A stretch of DNA of 7,697 bases from Planctomycetota bacterium. GTDB lineage: Bacteria > Planctomycetota > SZUA-567 > H5-PLA8. Location: assembly GCA_025355035.1 (NCBI GenBank), contig JANXLS010000277.1, positions 1-7,697 on the forward strand, in the 5' to 3' direction. The position numbers and the translations under genes were made by a program. The notes under the pieces are model-generated. The model was not told the origin of the DNA. It was given only the letters and a program-made list of their open reading frames with translations, and made no database searches. This document shows, one piece after another, positions 5,452 to 7,697 of this stretch (positions within the stretch are counted from its first letter, which is position 1; every line of letters starts with the position of its first letter).

Positions 5452-5493
5452 AAAGTTCAAAGTTCAAAGTTCTAGGTTCTAGGTTCAAGGTTG
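5452..5493. repeat. Heptamer tandem repeat, AAAGTTC/TAGGTTC type (locus B)
   Basis: Six phased 7-mers are present: AAAGTTC three times (5452-5472), TAGGTTC twice (5473-5486) and AAGGTTG (5487-5493). On the minus strand they read GAACTTT and GAACCTA, the same family as locus A at 2986-3017 but inverted relative to it. The array fills much of the 101-bp gap between mutL and the heme protein gene and would lie in the leader of the latter, 14 bp before its start codon. Confidence 0.88.
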
Positions 5494-5538
5494 TTGGTAA
5501 TCGTAGACCGTCTTCGTCATCCATTTTTCGTTGTACAC

Positions 5539-7697
5539 TTATTTCCGCCCGACGGCGCGTTCCAATTCGTACCATGAAATTTCCAGCGCCAGAGGCCGGC
5601 CATGAGGACACGTCAGGACGCCCGCGCGAATGGGACCGGCAACGGCCTGAAATTCGCCAATCAAAGCGTCCATTTGATCGTATGTCAACCGTTCACCGGC
5701 TTTGATCGCAGCTTTGCACGACAAAATGTACGCGGCTTTCTCGCGCAGCGTCCACCGGCGCAAAGCCTTGGAACCCCCGTTGGGCGCGTCGTCGCCCAAC
5801 GCCAACGCTTCCAGCAGTTCGCTGACCAGCCGGCCCGGCGCGGCCTTTTTCATGATCGCGGGGACGGCTCTCACCAATAACGCTCGAGCGCCGAAGGATT
5901 CGCAATCAAAACCCAGATGGCTTAATAAATCGATCGTTTCTGAACCGGATGACACCAGCGCCGCTTGAGCGGCGGATAATTCGACGGTTTCAGGAACCAG
6001 CAGTCCTTGAGAATCGCCGCGCGAAAGGGAGTTGGCAGCGGCCAACAAGCGCTCAAAGAGTATCCGTTCGTGTAACGCGTGCTGATCGATCAAACGCACA
6101 CCGCTTTCGTCCTCGACGACGATATAACTCCCAGCCGCCTGACCGATCACGCGGTAGTCGGAGGCAGCAGCCGGTTTGGAATCTGCAGCGCCATACGGCC
6201 CGGGCGCTTCTTCCTTGACGGTTTGAACCTGGAACGCGCTGAGGTCGAATTCGGACACCGGTTCGCAATCGCCGATGGCCACAGCGGTCGCCGATGGAGG
6301 ATCGGATCGAGGCCACAGGCCGAATTCGGCACACGCAGATCCATCGGACGTTTTCAACGGATTCAGTCGCGCGGGTGTCGCCAACGCGGCGGAGGTTCGG
6401 AACAACGGGCCGGACGATGGGAACGTCAGATCCGAACGAGGCGCGGAAAGTCGTGGGCGCGACCCACCCGACGAAGCAGGCTGGGGGGGCCTTGCAGACG
6501 GCGAAAAGCGATGTTGAGGAACACGATTGGCAGCGATTCCCAATCGGTTTCCGGAATCCGGAAAGCGCGATGGCGATTCGGAAGCGGTTTCCGATTCCGG
6601 TGTCGCTGTCATACGCGCATCGTCGGGTGCGGAAGACGTATCAGTCGCATGGCCGTCGTTGTTGTCCAAACCGCAGGCGTTGCGGACAGCGTGGTAAAAC
6701 AAAGCGTAGATTCGGCTGGGGAGCCGGAAGCGGACTTCGGACTTGGCGGGGTGAACGTTGATGTCCACGTCTGAACCGGGCAATTCCAAATACAATACCG
6801 CGATCGGAAAACGTTTGGGAGGCAGCAAATGGCGGAAGGATTCCAACAGAGCGCTCGTCAGAGTCCGGTCTTTGACCGCTCGACCGTTGACTGTCAAATA
6901 GATCGCTGAACGGTTGGGGCGCGTGACCGCCGGAGGCGACAGCAATCCGTACAACCGGTACGGCGGATCGACAGGATCGACAGGGGCGACAGGATCGACG
7001 GCGAAGGTCGCGACGGTCGCGACGGTTCCACCGGTCGAACGTGTTCCGTTCGAACGATCCGAGAAATCGATTTCGATCAAGCCTTCAGCTTGATTCGAAC
7101 CCAACGCTTCGCGCGCTCGGCGGCAGTAAGCGGATAGGGGCATGGCGGGAGCGGCTTGAGCCTTTCGAGCGGACGCAGTCGCACGATTCAACGGCGCGGT
7201 CGCCGATAAAGCGATCAATTCGCTGCGACCCTGGCGCAAAGTGAACGCCACGTCGGGGCGCGTCAACGCGAGCCTCAAAAACGTATCGGCGCAGGCGGAG
7301 GCTTCAGCGGCCAATCCTTTCAGAAATTTGTGTCGAGCAGGCAGATTATAAAACAACTCGCGCGCTTCGACGGTTGTCCCGAAAGGGCCCGACGTAGGGC
7401 GAGGTTCAGGAACTTCAGGCCGACCGCCGTCCACGTCGATCTTCCACGCCATCGACTCGTCGGCACCGGAGTTGGCGGAATCGGAAGCAATCAGACGATT
7501 CGGACGTTTGCGCGACACGATGGAAAAATGCGAAACCGACGCGATCGACGGCAATGCTTCGCCCCGAAATCCCAACGTTTCCAACGTATGCAATTGATCC
7601 GCGTCAGCCAACTTGGATGTGGCGTGAGGTTGTACAGCCAGACTCAAGTCGTCCGGCGACATTCCCATCCCGTCGTCGGTGATGCGCAACCGAGCGA
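5539..7697 (-). CDS. mutL: DNA mismatch repair protein MutL, endonuclease type, 5' end cut by window edge
   Basis: MutL couples mismatch recognition by MutS to strand removal. About 718 residues are visible and the frame runs off the right edge; the TTG at 7689 is an internal Leu, not a start. Numbering from there, the GHKL ATPase domain shows DDGMGM (5-10), HATSK (22-26) and GFRGEAL (40-46). The first ATPase helix with the catalytic Glu is beyond the window. VNGRAVKDRTL and VDINVHPAKSEVRF mark the second N-terminal lobe. A disordered linker of about 170 residues, rich in Ser, Pro and Ala, leads to the C-terminal domain. That domain has an intact metal-dependent nicking site: DQHALHERILFE (535-546) fits DQHA(x)2E(x)4E, with SCKAAIKAG (657-665) and CPHGRP (694-699) completing it. 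This is the form in bacteria without MutH. An unusual insert of about 30 residues with triplet repeats (VDP, TVA) precedes PYRLYGLLSPP. The gene ends 101 bp before the heme protein gene. Confidence 0.98.
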   Translation of the reverse strand, partial: ARLRITDDGMGMSPDDLSLAVQPHATSKLADADQLHTLETLGFRGEALPSIASVSHFSIVSRKRPNRLIASDSANSGADESMAWKIDVDGGRPEVPEPRPTSGPFGTTVEARELFYNLPARHKFLKGLAAEASACADTFLRLALTRPDVAFTLRQGRSELIALSATAPLNRATASARKAQAAPAMPLSAYCRRAREALGSNQAEGLIEIDFSDRSNGTRSTGGTVATVATFAVDPVAPVDPVDPPYRLYGLLSPPAVTRPNRSAIYLTVNGRAVKDRTLTSALLESFRHLLPPKRFPIAVLYLELPGSDVDINVHPAKSEVRFRLPSRIYALFYHAVRNACGLDNNDGHATDTSSAPDDARMTATPESETASESPSRFPDSGNRLGIAANRVPQHRFSPSARPPQPASSGGSRPRLSAPRSDLTFPSSGPLFRTSAALATPARLNPLKTSDGSACAEFGLWPRSDPPSATAVAIGDCEPVSEFDLSAFQVQTVKEEAPGPYGAADSKPAAASDYRVIGQAAGSYIVVEDESGVRLIDQHALHERILFERLLAAANSLSRGDSQGLLVPETVELSAAQAALVSSGSETIDLLSHLGFDCESFGARALLVRAVPAIMKKAAPGRLVSELLEALALGDDAPNGGSKALRRWTLREKAAYILSCKAAIKAGERLTYDQMDALIGEFQAVAGPIRAGVLTCPHGRPLALEISWYELERAVGRK
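6965..7027. repeat. In-frame 9-bp minisatellite inside mutL
   Basis: Seven consecutive 9-mers are present. GGATCGACA occurs twice, followed by GGGGCGACA and GGATCGACG (6965-7000). Three of the GCGACGGTC type follow: GCGAAGGTC, GCGACGGTC and GCGACGGTT (7001-7027). They encode VDP-VAP-VDP-VDP and TVA-TVA-TFA triplets on the minus strand. Because the unit is a multiple of three, copy changes would alter protein length but keep the frame. Confidence 0.9.

Noticed and set aside
5450..5524. 24-residue minus-strand frame upstream of the heme protein gene
   Set aside because: Lies mostly in heptamer repeat and stops at a TAA formed by it; no ribosome site stands out. It serves only to exclude a longer start for the heme protein.
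6079..6774. 231-residue plus-strand frame opposite mutL
   Set aside because: Arg- and Gly-rich antisense of the disordered MutL linker; no motif.

Overview
The window carries one tRNA gene and six protein-coding genes, interleaved with several families of short non-coding repeats. No phage, insertion sequence, transposase or CRISPR array is visible. The organism cannot be named from 7.7 kb. Three things suggest an uncultured bacterium of the Planctomycetota/Verrucomicrobiota (PVC) superphylum or a neighbouring phylum: a secreted protein that opens with a 'DGRVIEGDVV' segment and carries an 'ALGFVKSNGEWV' segment; heptamer tandem repeats of the AACTTTG/AACCTTG and AGTGCTG types between genes; and moderately high GC coding DNA with GC-poorer gaps. 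This placement is an inference.

Layout, left to right. A tRNA-Leu(CAA) gene at 70-152 lies just downstream of a 13-bp tandem repeat. A GTG-started plus-strand gene (351-1601) encodes a 416-residue protein whose N-terminal half resembles a MaoC-like hotdog domain and whose C-terminal half is unrecognised. It converges on a block of five minus-strand genes, and the junction (1602-1791) holds a strong hairpin. Read in their own direction from the right edge, the five genes are: mutL (5539 to beyond the right edge, 5' end missing); a membrane protein with one covalent heme c motif (4625-5437); a small DUF7710-like protein (4085-4420); a YegS/DagK-type lipid kinase (2984-3898); and a secreted protein with two tandem cysteine-rich zinc-knuckle modules (1792-2847).

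The minus-strand genes share orientation but are separated by gaps of about 100-200 bp. All four gaps contain some repeat or hairpin, so a tight operon is not supported and the genes have no obvious shared pathway. MutL is mismatch repair. The lipid kinase and the heme protein act at the membrane. The zinc-knuckle protein is predicted to be exported.

The points most worth a second look are the exactly spaced 80-residue duplication in the zinc-knuckle protein, with one cysteine lost; the conserved hotdog-type motif at the front of an otherwise unknown protein; an in-frame 9-bp minisatellite inserted in mutL; the heme c plus histidine-rich membrane protein; and heptamer repeats that now encode the tail of the lipid kinase. 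None of these amounts to a convincing new multi-gene system.
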